64,000 nt of DNA from Diphasiastrum complanatum. Its lineage: Eukaryota > Streptophyta > Lycopodiopsida > Lycopodiales > Lycopodiaceae. Position 1 is the stretch's first letter. Every line of letters begins with the position of its first letter. The stretch spans positions 5,581,599 through 5,645,598 of the forward strand of contig CM055108.1 in NCBI GenBank assembly GCA_029204225.1, given 5' to 3'. Shown here one piece after another: positions 10,166 through 25,790 of this stretch. The notes beneath the pieces are model-generated. The model ran no database searches and was not told the DNA's origin. It was given only the letters and a program-made list of their open reading frames with translations. The position numbers and the translations under genes are program-made.

Positions 10166-10583
10166 GGCTATTTTTGGACAAAAAAATGACTTAATCTCTT
10201 TCTTCCTTCTTGGTGTACTTTCAAGACCTGTTTTTAACCTTAATAGGACTTGAACTCAGCCTAGATTAATTAGATTCCATGAAACAAATTCAAATCTAAT
10301 CAATGGCAAATGATCTTGGTAGATTATCCTAGGATCTCCACCAAAAATTACACCAATAGCTCACAAATTGAATATTTTTGGATCAAATGAATACCATGCA
10401 TTAAATGCAGGTTCAGAGGTGCCCACACATGTGGACAGTATGGATTTGGACCCCTACCAAGTTTGGGATCAAATCTCCTCACCAAAATCAAGATTCTAGC
10501 TTGCCCTCTCAATACTAGCTTTTAGCACCAAAACTTGCTAAAAATGGATTTGCATTAGATCAATGGCTTATGCTCTTGTACTT

Positions 10584-10596
10584 GGCTCTGATACCA
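10584..10596 (-). promoter_or_regulatory. primer binding site, initiator Met-tRNA type (E3)
   Basis: Minus strand TGGTATCAGAGCC directly abuts the 5' LTR. It fixes 10597-11297 as the 5' LTR and the minus strand as the coding strand. Confidence 0.88.
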
Positions 10597-11297
10597 TGTG
10601 AAAGTACTGTACTTTAGGACCATAAATGGATCTACAAAAGATCCACAAGAGTGATTGGATGCTTGCTTAACAATCTATCAAAAAACTAGACACAAAAAAG
10701 TTGATCTAGATTGGCAATTTGACAAACAACAAGCATTAACAATCAAAAGCATTGATAAACATTGAAATCCGAGCCCACACGTGTGTACTATAGGCTGTAG
10801 TACGGCCTTCAACCTGTGAAACAAGTAGAAATTGATTTGGTTTCATTTGGATCACAAAAACTCAATGTACATAGTGAACTAGCTTGAGATTGCCAATGAG
10901 CTCCAAAAATTTTCTATCTTCTCACTATGGAGAGAGGGAATACATAGCAAATTCGACTTCCTTCTTGAAGTTAGGTGGATTTCCAGCATGTAATAAGGAA
11001 GTTAACTCACTCTCCTTGACCTAAAATGAAACCCTAGTCTATTTCCTAGAGTTATGCTTGGTAGGTAGCTAGTTGGTCAAATTTTCACCTTAAACTTAGG
11101 TGTAGGTCCTATAAAGTAGGGATGACCACCAAATAGACATGACCAACTCTCTTGACTTGACCTAACCTACATTAGGATGGGTTTCCCATGTGGCATCATG
11201 GCCTCACATGTGTGGGACCCATTTGTGTACACAATTTACACTATTCTACATGGTTTTTGATCAAGCTAGATTTGCCAATTTTTGGCGATTCTTCACA
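10597..11297 (-). repeat. 5' LTR of E3
   Basis: 701 bp, near-identical to 6724-7424. Contains an intact CACACGTGTG palindrome at 10776-10785 followed by a TAGTACGGCCTTC block that recurs in E15 LTRs (AGTACGGCCTCC). The duplicated target GGGAG follows at 11298-11302. Confidence 0.92.
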
Positions 11298-11302
11298 GGG
11301 AG
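11298..11302. repeat. target-site duplication GGGAG, right copy (E3)
   Basis: Identical to 6719-6723. Removing E3 and one copy restores the continuity of the E2 extra ORF region. Confidence 0.9.
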
Positions 11303-11485
11303 GCTCCTGGGAATCTTGATTCACAGCTTGGACGTCGGAGCCCACCGTTGTTTTTTGCCGCACAATTTAGATTTCAATACTGCCCGCAGTATCATTTAAT
11401 AAAGATTCGATGGGTCAAATAAAAGCCCAAAGTAACTGCATCTCGCATGTGGCACGGGACTGCCACTAGTTTTGGTGGGAGATAC

Positions 11486-12172
11486 TATTGGAGGGTTTGC
11501 AGATCCCAAGGCAATCCTAACCCTAGTTAAGAAGTGAGAGGGATTTGGCACCCTGCGTGTGTAAGTCCAACCCGATGATCACGTAAAAATTTGATTAATT
11601 AGAAAGTCAATAAAAGGATTTTCCTTTTGCAGAACTTTTAATGTCGCAGGTCCTAAATGTCAAATTAGTGAATAAAACTGGGTTTTCCTCCAATTTGAAT
11701 GGGTTCTCACTCTTTTTTGAATTTGAATAGCTAGGGAGACAGAAATGGACCAATAGGATTCAGAGGCTAGGGTCCTCCTCTCTACTATAAAAAGGGACCA
11801 ACTCGAGTTTGCCACACATGTACATATCTTCATTTCAATAAACCATATTGGATCTCTTGTGAAATGGATTTATGAATGTCCTTGCTCTCTATCACTTTTC
11901 CTTCATCTCTCATGCTTTTATTTTGTTTTGCTAATTGTTGGATCTAATTGTTATTGGGATTGTATGTTTTTATACTTTTTATGAGAGAGAAAGGGAGAGA
12001 GAGAGAAAGAATAAACTATCTTCATTGTGGATCTAGTGTTAATGGATGTAGTGTTAATGCTTAGGGTTAACGGATGGTAGAGTTAGATGTGAATCTTCCA
12101 TTCATGCTGAAATCTGAACTATGCTATCGCTCTCATGGGAACGAATCTACGTGTGACAACTAACTTCATCTC
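11486..12172 (+). repeat. 3' LTR of E2 (3' end truncated)
   Basis: Begins TATTGGAGGG after a purine-rich tract (GGTGGGAGA, 11474-11482) and is about 690 bp long. Matches in inverse orientation the E7 LTR (30960-31583 plus 42416-42531), including TATAAAAAG at 11786-11794, a probable TATA box, and a GA-rich tract at 11982-12010. The E7 copy continues about 60 bp further to its terminus, so this copy lost its last bases where the next fragment begins at about 12173. The expected TG start is TA here, a point mutation relative to E7. Confidence 0.8.
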
Positions 12173-12358
12173 CTTGGAAGTCGATTACAGGTCTAGTATG
12201 CCTGCTGAACTTTACTTTTGTGTATTTGATCAAATCTATGTGGCCATTGTGGAGTTAAATGCCAAATTAGCTAGTTTTGGTAACTACTCTTGAATCTAGC
12301 TCATAGTTTGGATCTAGATCTTTGATTTGTGCATCCTCCATCACTTTTCGGATGGATT
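12173..12358 (+). repeat. LTR fragment of the E12 copia family
   Basis: About 170 bp match the reverse complement of the E12 LTR around 45590-45730 (GATCAAATCTATGTGGCCAT; GATCTAGATCTTTGATTTGT). No accompanying coding sequence; it is a broken LTR piece at the truncated edge of E2. Confidence 0.7.
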
Positions 12359-12429
12359 GGGATGGAGTTTGATGTAAACTTATGTCATCAAATGCTTCCA
12401 TTATATTAACTATAGAAATTCATCCGATA

Positions 12430-13900
12430 ATTGTACAAAGTTGTTGCCAAATAAAGTAACTACCTTATCACCCTCCTTGAGAGTGACTCGCATGTTTCTC
12501 AAAATCATTAGCCACAAAAGGCCATTCACTAAATAACCATTCACAGTCAAAAATTAAATCTGTCGGGCTAGGTCTAAAACACAAAAATTAACAAATTCGC
12601 TATGTCCTTGTATCAAAACTGGGAGATTAGGCACTTTCACGTTCCAAGTCTCCAACTCTACTCCTGAAGCTAGATAAACCGATTGTTGGCTTCAATTGAC
12701 AAGTTGAGTTTCTACACAAGATGAGAATTAATAAAGTTATGAGTAGAACCATTGTCTAATAAAATACTAACTTCTTGATCTTTAGTTGTGCTTGTTAACC
12801 AAAATAGTTCATTAGGCAAGAAAGAAGCAGTACTAAAAAAACATTCACACTCACTCAAAGTTTTACCTTTACCCCCTAGGATTTTGGTTATCTATGTCGT
12901 AGGTTTTTTTTTTTTTTTTTTTTTTTCTAGACAAAAGACAACAATTTGATTTGCTTCAACAGAACTTCCGTTTACTGGTCTCATAAATTATTCCAATGAT
13001 TCATATCATTGAGTGCCATACTCAATTGTTGGAAAATTTGCATGTACGAAGGTACAGTAGGATTTTTTTTGCAACTTCTTCAACCATTTTGAATAATCTA
13101 AAACAGGAAATAACTGACCATAGTTAACGAATACGTCTATTCTTGATCTTTAGTGAAGCGTTGTCACCAATTCTGATTGAAACAAATTCAAGTATTGTCA
13201 AATCATTGATCTTGATTCATTTTCTAGATAATTCAAGAAACTGAAAAAAAAACTAAAAAATTCGAATTAAGTTCTTTTTTTAAAATTATGTAATTAAAAA
13301 ATTCGACAAAAAGTACAATTAGCATATAGGCAATCGAAATCAAAAAATTGACATTCAGTTCAATTCATATTCTTACAGCCTTAATGTTAGTCCGGCATGC
13401 AAAGCACATGACATTAATTGCAAATTTTTAATTACAAAAGTTTTACTTAAAATTCAATTTTATGGAAATTGTTAGCCAAACTCATTGATTTATGACCCAA
13501 GCATCAGAGCACATGCGTATGACCACTCAAAATGATTGTAAGTCTCTCATGCATGTCAAAAACATCATCACAATCACCATGCAACAAATTCACACAAGCA
13601 CAGTACATCAAGTTAGAGAAAAAGTAGGCATGCAATCAGAACATTGACGGATTTTGACAATTTTATTCACAAAACTGCCAGAATTTCAAAGGGTCCTATT
13701 TTGAGCTATGGTGCACCAAATTAGACATTATAAAGCACTATACAAAGGGAGACCAAATGACCAAGGTGATTCATACATCACCCTACCACCTGAGCTTCAC
13801 ATGTGCGAGAACAAAGCATCTGAAAATTTGTAGTAGGGCACACTTTCTCTAGGCGTATCACACAAAATCATGCAAACACTCGGCAATTTCAAGGTTAAGA
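12430..13900 (-). pseudogene. E4: decayed chromovirus gag/protease and leader fragment
   Basis: The stretch matches, with many substitutions and indels, the minus-strand chromovirus E6 from its protease region back through the gag start and leader (compare 12440-12880 with 21870-22300, and 12960-13880 with 23090-23960). A block equivalent to the central gag and its zinc knuckle is missing at the 23-bp poly-T (12904-12926). Stops and frameshifts occur in all frames. No LTR is attached. Confidence 0.7.
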
Positions 13901-14500
13901 TGCTTGATGTGATCTACTTGGGTGGGTGTGGTTGTCTAGGACACCTAGTATTTGTAACCTTGTGATTATGAAGGTGAAGGAGGTTGACAACACTATAAGG
14001 GAACAAGGAGAGAGATGGCAGCAATGATGTAGCTAATTATCATCAATGCATGTATGTGGTGGAGAAATGAATTATATAGAAAATGGTGGCCATGATCCTA
14101 GGTGGTGGACTATCAAAAACTCTTTTTATTCTTCTACTAATTGTGATAGAAAGATATTTTTTTGTCTTCTTATACATATTGATTTGGTATGTTGATATTT
14201 AAGTTTGAGAGGGGAGGTGGAGGAGGAGAGGGGGTGGGGATGAAGGTTTAGAGCAAAAATGCTAGAAAATCATCTGCTATTTCTCCTAAATAACTAGAGA
14301 GAATGAAATGTCTCTTTGTATTGATTTAGAATTGGTTCACACGGCTATGAATGGATAATCCAAAAACTTTTAGATGTTTGCTAGTAGCATTGCATCAAGG
14401 GAGAGGTTGCTAGCACAAAGATCTTCATGAAATTGTGTTGCTGGAGGAATAGAGGTTTGAGGTAGTGATATCATGTCAATTTCCATTTAAAGATCAAGAA
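13901..14500. other. unassigned stretch, purine-rich patch
   Basis: No recognisable coding or structural feature. A G-rich run (about 14210-14240, repeated GGAGG) is the only compositional peculiarity. The right part may be decayed gag of E5, but I cannot align it. Confidence 0.3.
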
Positions 14501-15930
14501 ATGTTGGCTAACGAGAAACATAAGTATAAGAAAGGACAAAAGAAATCGAAAATAGATGATGATGATTAGGGACCCACATCTGACAAAAAGAATAAAGACA
14601 AATGTTTTTATTGCCAAAAACCTAGACATTGGGCCAAAGATTGTCTCAAGAAGATGGTAGATATCAAGAAAGCAAGTGAAGCAACTCACTTATTTTGTCG
14701 AAGAAGATCGTAATAGCGACAATGGAGATCATGGTACAACCTTTTCAACTACATTAGCATCACATGACTCCATTGATAACTCTCATTGGTTTGTTGATTC
14801 ATGAGCGACAAAACATACGACGGGCAATAAGTCATCATTCAAAAAGCTAGTGTTAACCAATGAAAGAGATAGAGTTGCTCAGTAAAATGGGGTCAAATGC
14901 CAGATTTGGGGATCGGCACCATACCAATTCAATTTCCTGATGGATAGGTAGAGGTAATTGAAAATATTTTGTATGTTCCTAGCTTGCGAAAAAGCCTTTT
15001 ATTTGTTGGCATGATGGCGGATCACAAGCTAAAAGTGGATTTTAGCAACAAAGAGTGCTAGGTTAAAGATGTAAAACATAGATTCAAGATAATTGCTTAT
15101 GGCTTTCATGATATAATTTGTGGTTTATACCAGATAAATGTTGTGGTAACGAAATGTGTTGGATTAGTAGCAACTATGATATCCCAAAGTGATTTGTGGC
15201 ATAGGCGTCTAGAACATTTGAACTTCAAAAGCTTGAGGCTACTTCACAAACTCAACGTTTCATAGGTCTACCCAATTTGAATGACAAAGAAGAGTCCATT
15301 TGCAAAGGGCATATGTACTAGGCAACTCACACAGAGAGAACTTCAATAAAGAAGAGGCAACAAGGGCTAAACGAGTGTTGGAACTAGTGCATTCAATCTT
15401 ATGCGGGCCGATGAACATAATGTACATTAGTGGAGCTTTTTATTTCTTGACCTTCATTGATGATTACTCTAGGAAGATGTGGATCTACATGATCAAAGAA
15501 AATCAAAAGCATTTGAATGTTTCAAGGACTTCAAAGCCATGGTGGAGAAATACACTGTCTTCGCAACAGTTTGTAGAATGAACTGGTTGTCGCACAGTTC
15601 GCATTTTTCCCAACTCCCGAAATGGTGATGAGTATAGGTCTACATCTTTTATAAATGTTTGCAAGAAGCATGGTTTTAAACAACAATTCACACAAATTAA
15701 CACACCTTAGTAAAATGGGGTAGCAGAGAGAACGAATCACATAGTGGTTGAAGCTGCTAGAGAATGATGTCACATATGAAAAATTATCAATTTCTTATGG
15801 GAAAAAGTTGTACGCATGACAACAATTTCTCAAAATAGAAGCCTTACAGTTGCAGTACCCAATCACACACCCGATGAGGTTTTTAGTGGTAAGAAATTAA
15901 AGATGGATGGTTTATGTGTGTAGTGATAAA
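14501..15930 (+). pseudogene. E5: decayed copia gag zinc knuckle-protease-integrase fragment
   Basis: Plus-strand order is correct for copia. A CCHC knuckle CFYCQKPRHWAKDC is at about 14603-14644. The protease motif reads WFVDS followed by a stop where G is expected (about 14803). A pre-integrase motif LWHRRLEHLNFKSL lies near 15195, and an integrase segment FLTFIDDYSRKMW near 15450. Several stops and frameshifts interrupt it. It differs from the E15 group in sequence and is probably another copia lineage and an older insertion. No LTRs are visible. Confidence 0.75.
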
Positions 15931-20326
<4,396 letters not shown>

Positions 20327-20847
20327 TATAAGAGAAGCTCCTTAGATCTTGCTTACAAATCACAAACACAATGGATAACACACTATGGAGAAACCACCCA
20401 ACCAAGTAGAAGCATCCAATCAAATTCTAGAAGCTTCATTCCCAAGCCAAGAAACAAGAAACATGAATACAGAGTGAGAGCTTGGCAATGAATCCACAAC
20501 CATAATGAGGAGTAGGACGAGTTTGGACCCAATATATAGAGCCAAAAGCATCCTGGGCACATAGCCATGCATAGCCCTAAGTTTCCTATACATAGATTCA
20601 CCTAGAATAGAGTCCTAAGCATGGACCAACTATTCATAGAATTGCTATTGATAACTCTACACATGCATACATTGTCTCATACCTTGTCTAAACTCCATTT
20701 GGTGTGTTCTGGGCCTCACAAGGATATTAGTCACTTTTGGGTCATGTCCAATATGACATGGCATAACTAACAACTTGTTTCACTAGAGTACCGTGTATCC
20801 AAGACTAGGAGTATACTGTATCCTTTGTACTGGTCATGGACATAATA
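20327..20847 (-). repeat. 3' LTR of E6
   Basis: 521 bp, highly similar to 24787-25397 without its 90-bp duplication. The adjacent internal sequence (20848-20857, TTTTTTCCTC) is a purine tract on the minus strand. Confidence 0.85.
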
Positions 20848-20875
20848 TTTTTTCCTCCTTAAACTGTTTCTATCC

Positions 20876-21406
20876 TTAGAAACTAAACTTCGGGAAATTC
20901 TTCTTTATGCTATCAACTCTCTCCCACGAATCATCATCCTCAGTACGATCCTTCCACCGAATTAAACACTCAGAGACAGAACGATTTCTCAATTGTTTAT
21001 CTCTGGTTCTGAGCACTTTCTCAGGTTTCAAAGGTACACTAAGCGACAAATCTTCCAAATGGAAAACATCCTCATCCGATCCAAATGTATCACCATCATG
21101 TAAACTTAGTTTCAAATGACTTACATGAAATACTGGGTGTGTAATTAATTTTCCTTGAAGATCGAGTTCATACACTAAAGAACCAATTCTACGTACAATC
21201 CTAGAAGGTCCACAATAACGGGTAGACAGCTTATAATGTTTCCCTATGCGTAACGTCTTAGAATCTTTTGGAATCCTAAGATATAGCCAGTCATCAACTT
21301 TAAAATCTCTTGGAGATCTCTTAAGATCGGTATATTGTTTAACTCTATCCTGAGCACTTTGGATACTATCCTTAGCCACTTGCAACATTTTTTGCATATC
21401 ATGCAA
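20876..21406 (-). pseudogene. chromovirus integrase C-terminal domain plus chromodomain (E6)
   Basis: 176-codon frame. Residues about 1-120 are the integrase C-terminal module with a GPSRIVRRIGSLVYEL segment (GPY/F type) and HPVFHVSHLK, the hallmark that precedes the chromodomain in plant chromoviruses. Residues about 128-175 are a chromodomain-like module (PEKVLRTRDKQLRNRSV, CLIRWKDRTEDDDSWE), which in this lineage targets integration to marked chromatin. The domain looks well preserved, but the upstream integrase is broken. Confidence 0.85.
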
Positions 21407-21421
21407 AAAATCAGCAACCTT

Positions 21422-21787
21422 CTAGATCTTAACAGACTTCACCTCAACATTAACTGGAGATCTAGGTTGAAAACCGTACATAAGCATGAAAGGACTGTAA
21501 CCTGTAACAGAATGTTTTCTACTATTATATGCAAACTCAACCAGTGGAAGATAATCTTCCCAATGAGATTGCATGTGAGAAACATACATCCTCAAAATAT
21601 CTTCCATAGTTTGATTAGTCCTTTCTATCTAGCCATCTGATTTCGGATGATCTGAAGAACTTAAACTCAAAGAAGTTTCAAGTTTATGGAATATTGTTGA
21701 CCAAAAGTGACCTGTGAACTTGGGATCTCTATCACTAACAATGTCACTTGGCAGACCATACAACTGAAATAATCTTTCAACAAATAT
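21422..21787 (-). pseudogene. integrase core fragment with stops (E6)
   Basis: The frame 21422-21607 carries the end of the gypsy integrase core (MEDILRMYVSHMQSHWEDYL, then FAYNSRKHSVTGYSPF, as in integrases). The region 21608-21787 continues the core through stops, with SDRD-like and DGQT-like remnants. It links the protease-integrase fusion frame (21788-22198) to the C-terminal frame. Confidence 0.75.
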
Positions 21788-22198
21788 CTAGGCTAATTCA
21801 AAAGTCTTTATAGTTGACTTGACTGGTATGAATGCAAGTAACTTAGTTAACCGATCCACAAAATTACTGCCAAATAATGTAACTACCTTATCACCCTCCT
21901 TGAAAGTGAGAATATGCTTCTCAAAAAACGGAGAAGGCGATTTACTAAATAACCATTCATAACCTAAGACTAAGTCGGTACGAGCTAGGTCTAAAACATG
22001 AAAGTTAGCTAATTCTATGTGTCCTTGCATCAAAACTAGGAGCTTCGGGACTTTTACGTGCCAAGTCTCCAACTCTACTCTTGAAGCTAGATAAACTTTA
22101 TATCTATGATTGCTGGCTTCAGTTTCCAAACTGAGTTTTTGCACAAGACAAGAATTAATAAAATTATGAGTTGAACCATTGTCCAATAAAATACTCAC
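21788..22198 (-). pseudogene. protease fused directly to integrase by deletion (E6)
   Basis: 136-codon frame beginning with the aspartic protease motif ILLDNGSTHNFI (catalytic D kept, DSG as DNG) and the downstream LVLGYEWL segment of gypsy proteases. The last about 25 residues, VDRLTKLLAFIPVKSTIKTF, belong to the integrase core. The whole RT, RNase H and integrase zinc-binding region between them (about 2 kb in a normal element such as E13) is gone, and the frame is open across the junction. The frame is offset by one base from gag. Confidence 0.8.
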
Positions 22199-23238
22199 TT
22201 CTTGATCTTTAACTGTGCCAAATAAACAAAAAGTTCATTAGGCAAGAAAGAAGTAGTACTAAAAGAACATTCACGTTCACAATCAGTCAAGTTAATTTTC
22301 AAAGTCTTACCATTGCCTCCTGGGATCTCAATCATGTGAGCAGACACTTTCTTCCTTTCTGGACAAAATTTTATCATATGTCCAGGCTTCTTACACACGA
22401 AACATAAGTTCTCTTTCTTAGCCTTTTCCCGGGACGTAGATTTCTTAAATCTCTTCCTCTTCGGCTTCCTGGGTTCCGATGCTGCTTGATCTAATTCGTC
22501 AAAATATTTTGCTTGGTCTGGACCGCGCTTCTTACCCTTCTTGGTTTTCAAAGTGGTTGGAATTTGCGCAAACTGCTTCCTGGATGCCACCACTGTGGAA
22601 TCATATGCTTCCGCAATCCGAAATGCATCCTCGAGGTTTTGAAGCACATTTCGTCTGCATTCGTTCTGATAGTCGACTGACAAACCTAGAACAAACTGCC
22701 AAAGTGCCAACTTTGCATCGAATGATGGAACCCTATTCCATAGGTCCACGAATTTCTGGATATAAGAGTCTAAACTCTTTGTACCCATCCTGCAGTTCAC
22801 GAACTTCAGGTAGTAGTCAACGTCATCAACAACTACAAAAGCTTTCTTGAAAACTTCCGCAAATGCATCCCAAGTAGTTGGCTTCACCAGTAAATCTCGC
22901 CACCACGATGACGCTTTGTCGCGTAAGAACAACACGACACTTTTAATTTTCTTCTCATCAGGAACACCGTGCAGATTGAAGTAACTACTCCACTTGGCCA
23001 GCCAGTCCTCGACGACTTCAGGTTTCTTCTCCTTCTTCTGCCCCGCATAAACCTCTGGTTGAAAACCGAGATTGGGTGAAGACATCAATTTGACTTGATT
23101 CAACAGAACCTCCATTTGTTGATCTCTCATCTGATTACGATTATTCATATCATTGAGCGCCATACTTAACTGTTGACAAATCGCCATATAAGATGGCGCA
23201 CCTGGATTCGCAGCTTGTTTGAAAGTTTTTTCGGCCAT
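22195..23238 (-). CDS. chromovirus gag polyprotein (347 aa, E6)
   Basis: Open frame with a typical chromovirus gag: retrotransposon gag core with VEDWLAKWSSYF and DKASSWWRDL, a basic linker (KTKKGKKRG; KPKRKRFKKS) and one CCHC knuckle CFVCKKPGHMIKFC at about residues 280-293. Gag forms virus-like particles and binds the element RNA. It is the best preserved gene of E6, without internal stops; the C-terminus shifts out of the protease frame by one base. Confidence 0.88.
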   Translation of the reverse strand: MAEKTFKQAANPGAPSYMAICQQLSMALNDMNNRNQMRDQQMEVLLNQVKLMSSPNLGFQPEVYAGQKKEKKPEVVEDWLAKWSSYFNLHGVPDEKKIKSVVLFLRDKASSWWRDLLVKPTTWDAFAEVFKKAFVVVDDVDYYLKFVNCRMGTKSLDSYIQKFVDLWNRVPSFDAKLALWQFVLGLSVDYQNECRRNVLQNLEDAFRIAEAYDSTVVASRKQFAQIPTTLKTKKGKKRGPDQAKYFDELDQAASEPRKPKRKRFKKSTSREKAKKENLCFVCKKPGHMIKFCPERKKVSAHMIEIPGGNGKTLKINLTDCERECSFSTTSFLPNELFVYLAQLKIKK

Positions 23239-24773
23239 CTCGATATATCTATCCTGGAAATTACTAAATTGAGTTAATATCAGATTAACTCATAGTGAAG
23301 TACAGTTGACCAAAGCCGACTAAAATTGACTCCAGCATGGTCAAATCACTATTTTTAGTCAATTTCATAGATATTACAAGAAACGGGGAAAAACTAAAAA
23401 TTTTGAGTTTTCGCACTTTTAATTAATTTTTTTGAAAAATTTTATGTTTCGTAAAAATTCGTAAAAAACCATTGTCAGATATCAAGCAACCGAAATTGAA
23501 AATTTGATTCACTGTTCGATTTGTAATTTTACTACATTATTGTTCATTAGACATGCAAAACATATGACATTAAACTGATTTTTCACAATTACAAAATTTT
23601 ACGTAAAATCAAGTTTTACAGAAATTGTCATCTATAAAATCCAGTTTTGTATATATCAGTCAGAGTACATGCATATAACCACTCAAAACATATCTAAACC
23701 ATTCACTCTAAGAATCAACATGCAGACATTCCATGCAAGCAAGGTACCTCAAAATAGGAAATTGACATGCATGCAATCAGAACAATTCGAAATTCTACCA
23801 ATTTTGTCACAAAATTGCAAAACTTCAAATGATCATATCTTTGGCTATAGGACACCACCTGTAAAGCTCACTACAGAGGGAGACCTAGTGAACAAGACCA
23901 TTGCCACGTCAGCCTGCCACCTAGGATTCACACGTACGAGTTCAAAACATCCAAAAAACTTGTAGGAGGGCGCACTTTTTCAAGCCCAATCTGCCTAAAA
24001 ACTTGCAAACACTCAACCAAGCCTAAAAGTGATGATCCAAACAGTCTTAAATGGTCTTTAAGAGTTCCATGAAGCCTTCATATAGATCCTATGAAGCAGT
24101 TTGGGATGAGAACCATGAATTCTTGATTTCTAGAAGTCAGAATTCTTGGTTCCAACTTCTAGGACAGCTTCAAAAGACTATGATTCATCTTTTTCTAGCT
24201 TTAATTGATGTTCAACAACCTCCTACCATCCAATTTCATGAACAAACAAGCAAAAATCATGGATTTTGGCCCTTTCTAGGTTTTTTCACCATGACATATT
24301 GGAATTTAATGGCAAGAACGTTTTCCTAATCCGCATGCAATCCAATATACAGAGTTATAACCAACCAATTAATCTGAACTTGCTAGATTTTGAATTCTAC
24401 CATCAATTTTGTGCCAAAATCATGGAAAACAAGCCAAATTTGGCCACAAAAGAGACTAGAATCCAAATACATGGGAAGATCCAACATGCAACCTGAATTT
24501 CAACTACTTCAAAGTGAATTAACTTGCTAGAAATTTTAGATCCATAACTAGTTTTGAGTTACACATGCTAAAACTCCAAAAAGACAACCAAAATTGATTT
24601 CCTAGCACAATTCTCCATAAACCACAATGAATTTGAGAGAGATATGAATCATGCAAATTGAAATTGGGAAGATCCACCAACTTGCAACCTTGCTCCTCTC
24701 CTTGGATGAGAATACTAGTTGATTACCACCAAGCTCCAATGAAAAGCACCACCTCTCCAAACTTGTAAGCCTT
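23239..24773 (-). other. E6 leader, long (about 1.5 kb)
   Basis: No coding motif. It lies between the primer site and gag. The part 23239-24020 is shared with E4. Short open frames here have no recognisable domain. Confidence 0.6.
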
Positions 24774-24785
24774 GTTCTGATACCA
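24774..24785 (-). promoter_or_regulatory. primer binding site, Met-tRNA type (E6)
   Basis: Minus strand TGGTATCAGAAC, one base from the LTR edge. Fixes the orientation of E6 and its 5' LTR on the right. Confidence 0.75.
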
Positions 24786-24786
24786 C

Positions 24787-25397
24787 TATAAGGAAAGGTC
24801 TTTAGATCCTATTTACAAATCACAAACACAATGGATAACACACTATGGAGAAACCACCCAACCAAGTAGAAGCATCCAATCAAACTCTAGAAGCTTCACC
24901 CCCAAGCCAAGGAACAAGAAGCATGAATATAGAGTGAGAGCCTGGCAATGAATCCACAACCATAATGAGGAGTAGGGCGAGTTTGGACCCAATATATAGA
25001 GCCAAAAGCATCCTGGGCACATAGCCATGCATAGCCCTAAGTTTCCTATACATAGATTCACCTAGATTAGAGTCCTAAGCATGGACCAACTATTCAAGCA
25101 TCCTGGGCACATAGCCATGGATAGCCCTAAGTTCCCTATACATAGATTCACCTAGAATAGAGTCCTAAGCATGGACCAACTATTCATAGAATTGCTATTG
25201 ATAACTCTACACATGTGTATACTGTCTCATACCTTGTCTAAACTCCATTTAGTGTGTTCTGGGCCTCACAAGGATATTAATTACTTTTGGGTCACATCCA
25301 GTATGACGTGGCATAACTAACAGCTTGTTTCACTGGAGTACCGTGTATCCAAGACTAGGAGTATATTGTATCCTATGTACTGGGCATGGACATAACA
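24787..25397 (-). repeat. 5' LTR of E6 with a 90-bp tandem duplication
   Basis: Matches the left LTR but contains two copies of a 90-bp segment starting GCATCCTGGGCAC at 25008 and 25098. Copies differ at only a few positions. The duplication is absent from the 3' LTR, so it arose after insertion of E6, or the 3' copy was shortened. Confidence 0.85.
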
Positions 25398-25790
25398 ATC
25401 CTAAGCATGAGACTACAGATCATAGTGCAGAACAAAAAACAACGAAGCAATCAAAACAACGAGAGCAGTGGAAATCGATAAGAGAGCAATTAATTTATCC
25501 ATTTGAGGATTCGAGTGAGTTAATTAGAGTCTCGCTCATTGGCGGCCTGACACTGAACTCTATTGCTATGTTCTGCTCATTGACAGACTTTCATCCACAA
25601 CTAATTTTTTTTTTCTATCTGCTTCTCTGCTTCTTTTCTTCTCTTCTCTCTTCTAGTTAACCATTTTGATCCAGAATATATTTTTATCTCCATTGTGTGG
25701 AGTTTACAAGATAGTTTGAACAGAGAATCAAAAGACAAGTCAACGCTAATCAACTAGTTAGATATTGTCAATTAGCTACTTAGCTATTGA
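25398..25790. other. unassigned stretch between E6 and E7
   Basis: No gene recognised. Contains a strong pyrimidine tract ending TTCTAG at about 25655, which looks like a 3' splice acceptor on the plus strand, but no protein-like frame follows. May be the old flank into which E6 and E7 were placed. Confidence 0.3.

Larger units (their letters stand above)
6724..11297 (-). mobile_element. E3: complete non-autonomous copia element with gag-protease and a decayed pol frame
   Basis: Full-length structure: LTRs 6724-7424 and 10597-11297 (701 bp each, TGTGAA...TTCACA), primer site 10584-10596, purine tract 7425-7436, TSD GGGAG. At 4.57 kb it is shorter than the 6.1-kb related element E15. It holds one long ORF with gag, zinc knuckle and protease, then about 280 residues in which integrase is only faintly recognisable. 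RT and RNase H are absent. It is therefore expected to rely on a helper element. By eye the LTRs differ at roughly 14 positions (about 2%), indicating a fairly recent insertion. Confidence 0.9.
2929..12172 (+). mobile_element. E2: Tat/Athila-like Ty3/gypsy element, 3' part, interrupted by E3
   Basis: On the plus strand the order is end of gypsy integrase (2933-3098), a non-coding stretch, an extra post-pol coding region (3982-6718, continuing briefly at 11303), then the 3' LTR (11486-12172). Copia E3 was inserted at 6719-6723 with a GGGAG duplication. The 3' LTR matches, inverted, the LTR of E7, so both belong to one family. A coding region between pol and the 3' LTR is typical of Athila/Tat lineages. 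Everything upstream of the integrase tail is missing. Confidence 0.75.
20327..25397 (-). mobile_element. E6: chromovirus (Ty3/gypsy) with RT and RNase H deleted
   Basis: LTRs at 20327-20847 (521 bp) and 24787-25397 (611 bp, one 90-bp internal duplication). The primer site lies at 24774-24785 and a purine tract just inside the left LTR. Coding order on the minus strand is gag, protease joined to integrase, integrase C-terminus and chromodomain. RT, RNase H and the integrase zinc domain are missing through one deletion. Flanks (ATCGT left, ATCCT right) match at 4 of 5 bases, compatible with an aged target duplication. LTR termini on the plus strand are TATAAG...CATAACA. Confidence 0.85.

Noticed and set aside
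20876-21406. Chromodomain protein as a host gene
   Set aside because: It sits inside E6 between the integrase remnant and the 3' LTR, in the standard chromovirus position.
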